From: Glandiceps talaboti
Taxonomy: Eukaryota; Hemichordata; Enteropneusta; Spengelidae
DNA: 64,000 bases
Assembly (NCBI RefSeq): GCF_964340395.1
Contig: NC_135550.1
Span: 3,915,101-3,979,100, forward strand
Reading direction: 5' to 3'
Part shown: in pieces, positions 24,801 to 39,800 of the stretch
How positions within the stretch are numbered: position 1 is the stretch's first letter
Layout of the letters: each line of letters begins with the position of its first letter
Notes under the pieces: model-generated
The model's database searches: none
Seen by the model: only the letters and a program-made list of their open reading frames with translations
What the model was told of the DNA's origin: nothing
Translations under genes and position numbers: made by a program

Positions 24801-27800
24801 ACCAACCAAACATCTCCCTTCAGGCCAGTACATAGCCATGCTTACTTTAGAAATGTTGGCATTAACATCTCTTTACCTCCTTTCTGAGAGTGCATGTGTT
24901 TTATTATACTCAATGTGTTCACACAGTAGGTCTGTTCAGGAGACAATTACTGCAATATGTCTGTGCTCTACTAGCAATTCAGACGACGTTACGTTTTCAA
25001 AAGAGCCTGCGCAAATCAGAATGCTGCCAAGGGCATTTTCTTGTATAAGTCATTTATCATTCAAACATAAAGGCGGATTTATGGATCTAAGACCTGAGGT
25101 TGGGTTGAAAATGCAAACATCTGAAGTAACTAGCAAGCCTACAAATGGTTATGAAATAAGGACAGCTACTAAAGTTTTACTATGTACATGTACCAGTCAT
25201 TTATTAGGAAATGTACTGATGAACAACTTAACATGGAAAATTTGTTACAGTTCTGACATCCTGTAAGTTCTACACATTTTAATCTGTGACAACAGCCCTG
25301 TCCTCATCTGAATCTGAAATAGGGTATTTTGCAGGAAATAACCATGGTGTTGAAGATAGCTATCAAGATGATGAACAATTAAATGTGGATATTGTTTTAC
25401 AGTTCTGGTATCCTGTAAGCCCTCAGTTATGCCTACATATCTCAACATGTGACAACATTATCAGTTTTGCTCTTACATAAACTTCTGCCACAATATTATG
25501 TATGAAATGATGTACTGCACTAGGTTGACAGGGACTCCTAGTGTCTAATTCATGTTAGAATGCAAGACATGTACATTGGAAAGGATGAGAACGACAAGAT
25601 TTTGAGTTGCCATGGTATCAATGGTATCATGTCGAATCACTGTGGTTTTAGAATGTATTTTGATAGGCCCATACCGTGCAGGGTCAAGACAGGTCTCTGG
25701 CTTGGGCATTCATGTGCGAGTGCCTTGTATCAGCAAACATAAACCATGGCGTATTACAAGTATACATGTATCAACTTGTATATATGTTATTAACACATCT
25801 ATCATATCTATAACCCTGACCCTATCCACACATCGTTAAACTGTACATGGTATGAATCTATATAAAAATATTTATCAAATGCTCTTATCTCAAAAATCTA
25901 TAATTATTTTTTCCATGGAAGCTGTATTTACCCTAGAATCCAGTCATGTGATAAAATACCCATGTAAGACATGTAGGGTAAAAAAAACTCCTTTGTTTTG
26001 AAAAAGAAATGTTCTATTTTAAAACACCTAAACATATTTTACTACAATCTGCATGTGTGTTGAAAGATTCCATTTCACTTGATACCATGAATTTCATAGG
26101 TTGGACCACAACAGGCAATATCAACAAACATTTTGTATTCAACAAACATTATGTATTCTAATTTCTAAATAGCATAATATGATGCATGCATGCATACATG
26201 TCAACTGAACTCAACTTGTATGTTACAGTTATTGGATACAAAAACAAATACAATGCCAACAACATATGTGGCTTTAAAAGTCAGTTGGAATTAAAAATGC
26301 ACCACTGAATAGACATACACACTTTTAAAGCCGAGGTTTTCTTCTAGTACAAGAAACTGATATAGAACAATCATTCTCTAAAGACTATGGTATCTCCAAT
26401 TTCATTAAGTATCTAACTTCTAGTTCTATAGGACCCAGGTGATCTTTGCTATATAAATTCGCACACCACTTTGCTTTTTTTCTCCTACTTAGCAATGATG
26501 AAAACAAAGAGCTGTGAAAATGTTCATTTCTTCACATTTTTGTCAGAGTCTAGGTAGTCTAGATACTATTCCCTCATCTCTCTATAGGGCGATCGTGAGA
26601 TTCGATACCATGGATAGCACTACAGTCTATGCCCAACTCACTGACTCTTTGATATTCAGTGGCTGTGACACAACTCAAGTTCTAACCATGGTACTATTAG
26701 ATACTTAATTTAAATGCTGACAAGTTGTTTGGTCTCTACATGTCACTTCACTAATAGCTTATATATTGAAGGGGAGCAGTCCGAGCTGTAAAGCCTCAAC
26801 TATTTATCTTGTGTAAAGCTTTGTATCCACTTCAAATTACTACTTGACCATGACAGATCTTTAATTTCCTTTTAGATTCTAAGAAGTCTGATTAGCTACT
26901 TTATTCTGAGTAAACAAGAAAACAATAAAAAAAACATCCAATAATTGGATCAAATACTACATTCCTGTTCATACTGGTATCTGAATTGACAATGGCTTGT
27001 TCTGGTCAATGCCAAATCTTTGGCACAGTATCTAATGCCATTGACACTAGTCTAGCTGCTATCCATGGCTTGAATCTCTCTAGATCTGTGAAAGATATCT
27101 TCAGATTGAAACATATGGATAGGCTATAGACTAATATACCCCCCCCCCCTCCCCCCACCAGATGCAATATTAATCAAGATACTATTTTGTTTTAATGGCT
27201 TTAAACCTATCTGTATAAATTACGATGACATCAGTAATGCACTATACTGGACAGTAAAATGCTAATTTGTACATTGTTATTGCAGACATGTATGTATAAT
27301 TGCAGACAAGCATGTATTATTACTAGAGACATCCCAACCTGGATAGATATCACTGGCCACAGTGTGTCATTATATAACATTTATCTTCATGTGTGTGGAC
27401 TTATTGTATTCAATCTCCAGTATAACACATACTCCACACCTCATTAATATTCATGTAATACTGTACTCCTATCTATCTGAACTCTGCACACACAATATAT
27501 TTCAAATTCTCATTCCCATCCATTTTTCGCTTCTAGAAAGCAGGCTACTAATATTTTCTATTTAATGTTGTCCTTATTCTTTTGTCTCTGGAACTGTTCA
27601 GCATCACTTAGTACTCGTCTAGCTGAACATTTTTATCTAGATCTCTTTTTACAGATTCAAGTACTGCAGAGTATCCTATTTCTCTCTCCATTATCGTGTA
27701 TTTTTAGTATCTCAAACATATGGATGCAACTGACTAGTACCACAATGGCTATTGAGACTGCCCGTGTGCGTCTACATTTCACTCCCATAGATCTACAAAC

Positions 27801-30800
27801 ACTTCACCATCTCTGAGTCTGTTCAAACACTACAAAGTCACTTGGGTTGCCTTTGGTAACATCCTCATGCAGCAAATATTTCCCACACAACACACAAATA
27901 CCAAACACAAATATGCCAATCTGCAATTTAAGCATTGTATTTAACTAAATCTATTCAGGGGTCAACAGACTTTTCATAAATAATATCACTAATGCATATC
28001 TTTTTTTGTTATCACTTAAGTTTACATACATTTAATCCCATTTCTAGGGGGGGGGGGGGGTTATTTGTTTGTATACAAATAACTATCAGCTGGGAAACAC
28101 AGGATTAACTTCCCAATTCTGCATGATCTGGGTAGTATACCTTGACACATTTAAACTAGTTACATTAACTTCATGGAGACATAAACTAACAGATTTTTTT
28201 AAATGTCAACTGTACTGTACTAAATTTCAGATTAGATCACACATTTTATAGAGCGAGGCAATGACAGAATGTACTCATATTCCCAAAGTAGTAGTAAATC
28301 TTATCATATGTGGTCTGGAAAAATAAATGAATTCTTTCTTCTCTATTTTCAAAATATTACCTGTAAATTGCACCCTTTCAATTGAGTATTAGCTATATTA
28401 ACCACAAATAATTTTAGAAATGGGAGGTATTTTTATAATGGCATTATGATAATCAAAAGTCTGTGACCAACGTGTCTAGTTACTCATTGAATTTAGTTCA
28501 TTTATATCCTTGAATAACTATCCCTGCTGAGTATTATTAATTATCATTGCCTAACATTTTAAACTGTAAAGTGTAAATGCCTTGATGATAACATTTATGT
28601 AACATCAATTTCTTTATTCACCAGGATATATCTGTTATTAATAAAGTCTGTTCTTGCTATGTTAGTGATTTATATATAATTTTTCTATGGTTCTATCAAT
28701 ATGTCAAAATTCACACGGGTGGCCTAAATATATGACTGGAATTTATTGTGTTGTTATTCCAATCCAATGAATGAATGAATGTATGTATGTATTTGAATAT
28801 TGAGTGTAAGGTTGATGATAAAATGATAATTACAAATATCAATGAATTACCATCATTATACACTTGACATTAACAGCCTAATTTTATCAATTTCAAATTA
28901 TTAATGTATAAATTTCAATATGATATTTACACTTAAGCTGGCTTTTGTCTGGTATCATCATAGCATAGGGATTATTGATCACACATAATGTCTGCTACTC
29001 CTACAGCATAGAGAACAGCTGTGTACTTTGTATACCCTGTCACATATTTCACGGTTCAAACAGGCTGGCTTTCTAATATTGAACACAAACAACAACAAAA
29101 ACAACATGTAGTCTAGAATGCATTAACTGACTTCCTGACATCATGTCTATACATGTTATAGATCAAACATCACCAACTTCATGATTTAAAATGTGAATTT
29201 ACCAGATCTCTCTGTATTTGGAATCAAGCAAATATAATTTATGATTAATTGAGTATCCCAGCTGACTTGCAGCATGTCTTAATTCAGTCACACACTGGCA
29301 GCTAGCTACACCATTTGCAAGTGTAATCACCCAAAATGTAAGTGTGTGCAATATCGTATTGGGCCCTGAAGGCTATAAAGTAGAGGGTTTTTTTGTCAGT
29401 GAGTAATGGAGCAATTATTTCTGTTGCATTATCTCATTTTGATACTGCTGACCAGTTCCAACTATTGGGGGTCAGTAATTTACAACCTTCTCTTCATTCA
29501 TCACTGTTTCCTAACACCCTACTGATATTTAATTCTTACAAACAATAATATTGAATTTGTTCCCTCTGATCTTTACAGTGTTTTCTTTTAGTCATGTGCT
29601 TCAGTCACCAAAATTTGCCAAGAATTTCACTTGACAGCAAGCCGTTAAGTATGTAACATAATGTGGATACACAATAATCTAACCTGGCATTATCGCTCAA
29701 GCATGCAGCAAAGATATCAAACAATTTTTCTTATCATAAACAATCTAAATATCTTCCTCTCCCCTGATGAGAATTTTACAAATTACATGTCAATGCGATC
29801 ACTGAATCCATGGTAATTAGGTAAGAGTGTTGTCAATTTAGTTAGTTGTCATGGTAATCAGTCTTGTCTTTGACGTCACAATCTTCCCATTTGGGCTATG
29901 GCTTGGAGAGATCAGCTCTCCTCGTTCACTTTAATCATGGTTCTGGTACCCTTAACTAACATGATGCCGGTGGCTGTCATAGCCATTAGATCACATCAAA
30001 CTACTTGTATCTGGGATCACATCTACAAAGAGATGTATCCTGATCTACAGCAACAAGATGTGCAATTACTATTAGGAGAATTTATTGTATGGACCTTATT
30101 GCTGCAAACATAACATGTTTACATCAATGTTTTGTCACAAACAGCTGGTCACAAAGTGGATGCACATTTCATCAATGAACACTTGATAAGCCTTCTCTTG
30201 TCACTCTAGGGGTATTCACTACAGTAAACAATTCTTTGAATATTGGGTATGGAGGGAACAACAACTCTTGAGTATACAGTCAGCCATTTTGAATTGGACT
30301 TGGAGTATGATGATCACTGACTCAAGGATGGTTTGATTCATAACAACATTCTGTTCTTGATCCCATAATAACTCACGAATGACATTGACCGTAACCGTAA
30401 AAGATATATCCTCTATCTCACACACTTGGCATTATTTGATTTCTCACTCTTCTTTCTACACATCCTGAGGATATGAAATACTGATCCAATCTAGCAGAGT
30501 GGCTCCCATTTAGTATTAAACTCACAATAACGACTATAGATGAAAACATGATTCCAAGCATACAAAAAAACGTATTTAGCATCATACTAACAGGTGTAGC
30601 AGGGTTGTGGCTAACAAAGCAGTCACATTCTCTCCCATTATACTCACACCAAACAAAACAACAGGTTAAACCATACCAAGATAAGGTTACAGACATAACC
30701 AAAAACCTGAAGGAAATCATTTGCGATTTCCAAATGTACAAGCAACGCTCCTTTGATGTTAAATATTTCATCCTGAGTAGGGTTCACATGACTACCTTTC

Positions 30801-33800
30801 CAGTGTACGCTAATAGTCAAACAACTGAATGAACAAAGAAAATAAGTACCTCCATCTTGTCATTTCTGAAACAAAACTACAAAAAACAGACATGTATAAC
30901 ATACAGAAGTAGACAAAAAATAATGCTGTTGCCAGCTCACCATCATTCTAAAGAGGTTATTAAACATATTTCCAATTTATACACTGTCACTTTAATCATC
31001 CATATAATTATCTAGTCGCCATTGAAAGATGTCTTTTTTTTGAAAGTCTTTAGTATTAAATTAACTCTTTGTACGACAGACAATATAAAGAACGTCTTTA
31101 AAATGAATGTAATCAATCTAGGCTTGGGGGATGGTCCCTAATATGATATTGTTGTCTCAGTTGACTATAAATTATTGAATTACTCTTATCAATATCAAGT
31201 ACATAAACCATGTAGGGCTTGGTACACTATTGGGCATAGGGAATCATAAACAAATCTTAATTTACTCACATCTAAGAATGTTCCCATCAAATTTCATGCC
31301 ATTCTGCCCAGTAGTTTTTGGGTGACGGACGACGACCTGTTCAAGCATGTCCGAGTTATGGCTTTGGACATGGAAAATTCACAAACAAAATGGCTGCCAG
31401 GCAGCCATATTGGATCATATCAGGCAAATATGGATATGCACATGTATGTGCGATTTGACAGATTATTACATAATTTTAATATCAGATTAGAATATTACTA
31501 TCTAATGTTAGATGGAGGTAGAAATTAGAATATTACATTATCAACATTAGATGATAAATGATGGAATACTGTGTACTTCATATGTGTCTATTCTAAGACT
31601 GGGATACCTGTATATAAAATATCCAGAGACTGGTGCATGTAGAATGTACTGCAAAATGAATTGACTGCTAATGTGTGTGAGCTAACATGACATAGCCATT
31701 GTCCCTATGATTTAATTAGTATTCTACTCTCAGCTGTCGACCCACATCTGCAAATTGGGTGTGTGGGTACTGCTTGTTGGACAATTGACAACCATCTTTT
31801 ATAACATATGCTTGTGGTTGCCTGAAACCTGGCAAGCAATACTAGATGACCTGTGATAAAGTTCATAGCATTCAGTTGGTATAACTCTGGACTTCTCCTC
31901 TAGCATGTTATTAACAAATCTGGCTTGTGGTACCACCCCCTATGGTACTGTTATTGCTTCACTGACTTCCTTTTTTTGTCAATACATTAGACATTCTCTT
32001 AAAAGGGAACTCTGACCCCATTGTAGTATTTGTTATTTCTGACACGCTTGGACAAACGCCTGGCTGACTTATAATGTAGTCTGTGGATTTTATTTAAGAG
32101 ATCACATGATTGGTCATCACCTGCATCATTCTCTGAAGGGAATTCAATAACCAGACCTACATAAATTTCAGCCAGAGCTAATAGGAAAATCATAGAAGCC
32201 CTCAAGAGTAGGTGGCATTACAATTATAATTTTTGGATAACAAGCATCCACATATGAAAGCTAAACATGTATCTTTAAAACAATATATTCAAATCATCAC
32301 CAGTTGTTGGAAAACATATTGCAAGGTCAACAACAACAATAACAACAACGATAGGATAAGAATCATGTGCCCATTTTATTATTTTGTTTTAGGTGTAAGG
32401 AAAAGAGAGAGAGAGAGCGAGTAACTTATTAAATATTCACCAAGGTGATTCAGGTGCAGTATGTATCAATGTATTCACACGTATGTTTCAACTATGCTCA
32501 GTGTTGGTTATTTATTGCTTCTGCATGCAGTCATGCATTCCATGTATGCCTGCAGTGTGTGTGTAGAATGTTCAAGATTCTTGCTAAGTATCCATACTCC
32601 AGCTATAATTACCATTTTGCCCTAATTCCTATTACAGTAAGAACAAGTAAGATGTACTGATATGGAAACATATACTGCATACACACATATATTTGTCATT
32701 GATGCTTCAGCTAAGAGTTCATATCATGCAAAGAACAACATCTGCAGTCTTCAGAAGTAACACTGTTTTACTAATTTTACTAAATCAAGTCGACCATCAA
32801 CTTCCACATGTCAAAATTCAGCGAGTTTCCTTGTTTTACAGATTCTCCAAAAAAAATTCTTGCAACTTTTTTCATTACTAGAATTCAGGTGTTACAAGAT
32901 ATTTTCTAAATATTTTTTTATTGTTGTTCTAGACTCTTGTTCCTACACTAACATGGAATAAACACCCTGAAGCACAAAACTTTGGTTGATTAAAGTTACC
33001 AGTTCTCTAAACTGCACACAACAACCAGGATATAAGAGACTGACTAGATTTCTTGTTTCAGATGAGGCAGCTTTTACAATTTAATCAGTGGAAAAGAAAC
33101 ACAAATGAACTTTAAAAGTAGATGCTGAATTCTATGACATGTACCATACTACTAAGAAATCAATTTCCTGTAAACTTTCAAATGATACAAATTACATTTT
33201 ACCATGGTGACAACTGGTTTATGTGGAGCAAGCACAAGTCATATAATCCACAATTTCAATTAAAACACATCATATATGCAATTTGCTGTACAATCTCCAG
33301 GTTATGAAGTAAGACATATGTGTAATTGCCTGTGATTTGTAAGCTAGTTATTCTCCACAAATTTTCATTATGAGTGTACTTTCCAGGGTTGCCAATACCC
33401 AACACGTCTCATAATATCAAGAACATCATAGGGAAGTGTTTTTTTATGTCGCATGGACTGCTTACCTAGACTAGAATGCTGATTACACAGCTAAAAGCAT
33501 TCAGCAGTTTAGAGTATGATAGAACGTATGATTGTGCAATGTGTAATCAAGCCAGATATGTTGACAAATGTTACACAGGGCACAGTTGAGAGTGAGAGAG
33601 AGAAATTTGTTCGACAGGAAAAAGGTTGTTGACTGGTTTGACCTCTCCATTAGCATGCTACAAGTATTGCTTTCCTTAAGTACATATTGTTAGAGAAAGC
33701 AAGCATAAATAATTCAACCTACCTGGGTAATAATCATTAGATTTGGAGAGTTTGATATTAGCACCTGTTTCCCTCTGTAATTGTACGACTGTCTGGCCAC

Positions 33801-36800
33801 CTTTCCCGATAACTGAACCAGCTGCTGGGCTGGGAATCAACATCTTTAATACATATTTATTGTCATCATTGCCTGTAAAAGAGCAGGAAGAAAAGCATGA
33901 GCCGTGAATTCAACAGGAAACCTCTCTATATCCTGATGTCAAACTATCCATGGTAAGCAAAATACAATGTTTATTGAAAGCTTGCGGAAAGCCTGTTGAA
34001 AGTAGCATTGTGTCACAAATACACTGCTTACATAAATACTTGGATATCATCCGTAGATGTAAGATGCAAAGCAAAGTGACATGAGCACTGTATGAAACAA
34101 GTATTATGGCAGCTGGTTATGATCACTGGCAATAATTAATCTCACTGAAATGACTGCACATTAATTCATAGGCACTGCCAATCACCCTAAATCATGCTAG
34201 GTGATCCATCAGGCTGTACAAAATATCTGGATGCACAACAACTTAATATAATACAAACATTTTGTATTATTTAATGAATTTATTTCTTTTGTTTCTTAGA
34301 GATTAAAGGAGATTGTTGAACACATTACACACACACACAGTGCTAGCAAAGTAAATGAATAAACTACATGTTAAGAGTATGATACTTCATACACTGCTGT
34401 TCAATCTGCATGGTTTACATGCCATAGTCTTGTCCCACATTTCAGGAATGACATAATCACTATGATGCTCCACACCAATATTAATTTCTTTCTCGTATCA
34501 GTGCAATGTTTTATAATGTCATCTCTTTACTTGTTTTGGTCTATATACATAACTCTTGACATGCATTGAGTGCCAGAGTTGAACTGGTACACTAAACAGA
34601 CATAATAGTTGTTCATGTGTTGCCCAGCGATATTTTGATGGGAGAAATTTCACCACTGCACCAGGATGTAACATAACCATTGAAACGCTCAGCATTTGTT
34701 ATTCTACTTTCGGTTCATTTACGCAAAGGAAATCAATTGGAAAATCATGTCTCTTCTGTTATGGCCATCGAGAATTGGTACAACACTGTTTCAATGCTAA
34801 TGACTGATAACAGACAGAAAGACGGTTTTAATGTTCATCTTGCCAAGCATCTGAGAAAACACATTACGGTTGAACCTTTACCCCAGATATGTTTTATTGC
34901 CACTTAGTACCAGCCATGATAGGTTGGATAGTCAATATTTAACAGATTTGTGAAAGATCTTCTCTTTGCAGTGAACTTGGGGGCCTACAGGGTAGACAGA
35001 CCAATCATTGATATGTATATTTATTTCAATACTTATTGACACTGAATATGAATAGAACTCAAAGTAATCATTCAAGTAAAGAGTTGGCACAAAACTTCTT
35101 TTCTTACCCTTTGTTTGATGACGATATTGTAATGTTACTATATGTTTGTTATCTTAGGGTTGCTGACTGCATAACAAGTGAACCATCGGACCTTGACTGT
35201 CTCCCATACATTCTCAACAACATGCACACATGCACAAAAAATATGAAAACATTCTGAATGACCATAAAGTGAAACCAGGAGTGAAAGTATACCTACTCTT
35301 GATGATAATGCCACATATTGAATTTGCAACACTTCCTCAATAATTTCTGAGAAATTCTGATGTTTACCTACATCAGTACAGAGATGGAAAGGTTTTGAAG
35401 GTGCTAGGGATTCAATGCCAGGTTATTGCACTAGTGTGACAATCCAATCAGTGGAGCTAAAACATCATTTTTTTTTGTTCTTGATCAACTTGTCCTCCAT
35501 CTCTGTTAAGACAACTGTCTTTCACAATTACACTGAACTGGACCCTTAATACCATATAAAGTTTATTTATTTATGTATGTCTGACATTTTTTGTATTCAC
35601 CCACATACATTGTATACTTGTTGACTGTCCAACTACATTTATGATTACAACACACAGACACCATGGAAAAATACAGACAACTATAAACAATCACACTTGG
35701 CCAAGTGTAACCAGTCAGTTCACCTGACAACAGCAATGAACAACAACATTACATACATGTATGGATGGGTTGGTGGACAACAAGAGGTTGGGTTAAGAGA
35801 TCAAAGCAGTATTAGAGTAATTACACATATGTCATTGTTGTTTTTCCCTTCCAAACGCAAACAAAGTCTTTGTTTATTAAAACCATTGGACAATTTACAA
35901 CATCATATAGTAATACATGTAACTTCTCTGGTCATTTGTATATCGTAGTGTCTTGTCTACATGTATCCTCAGTAGAAAGGACCCTCCACTGTCAATTTGT
36001 GAATGACCAAAATTGCAGCCAAATATGTACCAGCATGTGCAGCTAGCCTCCTTTTTAATGCAACTATAAATACATATGCATGTTTGTATTTATATCGATA
36101 TCACATCTGTAACTTCTGCATAAATTGAAATAAATTCTATATAGTTGTACAACATCCACTATGGTATCACCCTTACAGTTTCATCAGTTGACAATATAAC
36201 ATCACACAATTTTCAGTATATCATATTCTACTTACAACTGTAAATAAGGTCAAAAGTGTGACATAATTACATATTTAATCTAATATTGCAATATTCCATA
36301 TTTGATTTATTATTTTATAACAGAGGGTTAAAGTCATTTGTGACATGACATTTAGACTTTCATAACTGATAAGCATCTACAAATGACCAATGTCTAAAGT
36401 ATAAATCTAGCCATTGATAAGAACTTATACTTTGGCAGCTGTATATTATAATATGGAAGAAAACATTGAATGTTGACTGTTACCATGGCAAGACACGTGA
36501 CTGAAGCAAAATACTGTATTTTTTTAAAACATTTAACAATATTGTCTTGTTCAGAAACTCATGACTAAATAGAAACACATCCTTACCCACAAGTTTTAAA
36601 TTTCAACACAATCAAAATCAAACAATTTGGTAAAGATCCGATGTCTTTTAAACCTAAGAATATGTATTCCTTTCCATCTGATTTGGTATATATTACAACA
36701 TATCTCAAAGCCTACATTTTGTATTTTCAGAGGACAGATACATGTAGTTGGGTGTTGACTTTTAAGTGAAATGATGCTACAAGTAACTCCCTGATTCAGT

Positions 36801-39800
36801 TATACATAGCCAAGTAAATTCAATTCAAGCTGAGAACTCAACTGCTATCCATTAGAGCTTGGCACAACGAATACTATGAAATAATTGAAATTCACTGTTT
36901 ATTCAATCTAGGATTTTCAAGTCTGTTTAATGTGAGGTCCTTCTCTGTTGATATTTTCATTTTATTTCTCAGGACACCTCTGTACTTAGACAAAGATCAA
37001 CGACAACTTAGTCAATTTCATGTGCTCATCTCATTAGCTTGTAGAACAATAATGGCTTGAGGTGGACACAGTGCAAGAATGCCATCATGATCTTGTTTTC
37101 AATATATACATGTATCTGTGTATTTGCATTCTTGTAATTTTTAACATTAAAATCAAGAAAATTAATGGCAGGTATATTCAAGATAAAGGTTATTAACAAA
37201 TAGCATGCAACTGCACAAAACTTGATAACTGCAACCGTTGGTTCAAATTTCCTCACTAAAAATACATACATACAAATACTAAATTCTTCAAACTAGAATA
37301 TTTGAAAGATGACAACTGAATATGCTTTTCATCAATCCATCTATAATCTGTATTTTCCAAACTGAATATTCACAATACTTATTCACTATCATTCTCTCTC
37401 TGTTTATTAACTATTTCTTGACCCCAGCAATAATTTGTACTTGCAACACAAGCCTTATCTTAGTATCCACAACCTTTATCATCCCAAATTCAATTTTCCA
37501 GTGTTTTCAATTATTCATTACATATTGATGACCACATGGACTCCTTGAACACAATAGGGCATTTACAGGGCTCATTAACACAGTGGTCAAACCTGTGGCC
37601 ATACTGGTTCACCTTTGTCTTTTTACTACACAGTGTTGGCAACAACAGCTTCATTTGTATTCATGTACCAAAAACAATGTTTGTCAGTAATAAGCGTGCT
37701 GTGTTTACATGAATCCACACCCCACACACCCACCAACTAACTAAGAAATGACACATTTTGTAAAATAGTGTACAACATGGGGACTCAGAACTGAATTGAA
37801 CATGGATTTGCCTTTGTACCCCTCCCCCCCCCCCCCCAGGCTAATGACATAACAAGAACATTGGGTTGACTTGTGTTGAAATGCCTAACAGCACAATGTT
37901 GTACCTAATCCAATCTGAGTTATATTTGGTTTTCAAATGAAGCACAATGATCTAAGTGTGGCACTTACATAGAACACATCACAACAACAAAACTCAAATG
38001 TAAGTGGTTGAAAAGGACTGATATTCAATCTTGGACTTTTTTGTGGGCTTGCTATGATTCATCCACCATGATTGATTAGATGTCATATTTCATCTTGAAA
38101 TATGATACATTTTGATATGACCTAAACACAGTCTAATATATGGGATCCTACTCAGCTAATCTGGACCCCATGACAGATAGGCAATGACGCAGTACATAAA
38201 ACATCACTTATCGCAGAATACATTTCAAGTGTCATAAGGGCTAGTTATTTTATTTGTTAGAATGTGGTACTTAAAATTTCAGAAATTCTATGATGTTTTT
38301 TTCCCACCACAGCCAATTGAAAGACATACAATGACATCCATCACTCAAAAACACCATTCAAAATCATTTCATCCATATTTTCATTATGTCTTAAAATCAC
38401 AGGGTCAGAAGCCAACTGATATATGAAAGCAGCGCATGTCATTATACCAAATACACCAAGGCAATGGTTTTTCTCAGCCAGTGGTGCTGTTTCTTGATGT
38501 TTTTTGTTACATCTTTTCACAAGTCTCCAGAGATGCCCAATTTTTTTCTCTCCATACTAAAGTCACTGTAGTGGTCATCATTAAAATTAATAACATTAAT
38601 TTACTAGCATTAACACCTGAATGAATAGCATGGTTGTCTTTCTCCTCACTAGAAGCAAGTCAAAAATGCTCAACTTCTTTGGATTCCTCGCCTAGAATTT
38701 CAATTCTTAACCTGTCAGTTAGGAAACTATATATACTGCCATTTCTTTTACCAATCGATAGCTGATATTTTCATTTCAAAAAGGCCAGGAGAATTAGTAT
38801 GTGCAATGTTTTATTCTTTTTGAATATTTTGTGTAATGGAGTACTAAAATTGTGGGTGTAATCTGTTTAATCTACCATCTAAATTCTAATTCTGAATCAC
38901 ATATTGCTGTTTCATGTTTTCGTTGTTAGGTGGGCCTTCGTTAATATTTTTCATGAACTGAAGCCTCCTCGAATAGTGAATAGAGCTGTCTGTCTGTTAG
39001 ATAGATGGTCTACATAATTTGCTATATTTGTCAAAGTAAATAAGAGTTTTATTTGCTAAACAAAAAGTAATGAATCTGATGATGAATAGAAATAATGATT
39101 AGAGTTGGTTATCTTTTGTGTTGGCTAAATGAAGTCAGTGAGAGATCATTAGTCTTTTCATAGCTGTAGCTGTAACTATTATGAAAAAATCGTGATAAAT
39201 TAGATGTGTAGGCTGTCACATAAAATAATAGTCAGTGACAGGAAACCAGTACAGTCTGCAATGTTTTGTGAACATGTTATAATTAGTATAAACTGAAATC
39301 AGATTGAAGGTTATGATGATATTTCACTGTGTACACAATATCCCTGGAGTTAGTTTTGAATATGTGTACAGTAATAATTCACCACTACATCTGTGATATG
39401 ACAATAAATACAATAGCACTATCATAATTCATTCATGCCAAATATATGGAGGATTTTTAATTGCCCATGGAATGAGTATAATATCATATAATATTTTAAT
39501 CTTTTTAAAGAAAAGATTAATTATTTTATGGGAAATTGTAATGATCAGTTTAATTAACACAGAGTACAGTGGTTTAGAATATGATATGTAATAATGTACC
39601 AATGCTGTCCTGTGGTTGGCAGCAAGTCCTTGACTACATATCAAACATAATGTATCATTTGTTTTACCAAATTTATGCTATTATCAAAACATCACTGGCG
39701 TCATTTCAGGACAGATGGAGCAAAAAATATTAGTCAGGCTAAATGCTATATGGTAGACTGCAATATGATACCCTTGAAATACTGTTAGTGGTCCTATTTG

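Larger units (their letters stand above)
23933..33722 (-). other. Nova: Nova intron 2 (9.8 kb)
   Basis: It holds a C-run (27141-27157), a G-run (28048-28061), a chimeric family A/B fragment (31235-31480) and an unassigned membrane-like open frame (30418-30700). Otherwise AT-rich intron sequence with nothing recognised. Confidence 0.7.

Noticed and set aside
24838-25266. 142-codon open frame in Nova intron 2
   Set aside because: Antisense to Nova, no recognisable domain, Cys/Ser-rich low-quality composition; chance open stretch.
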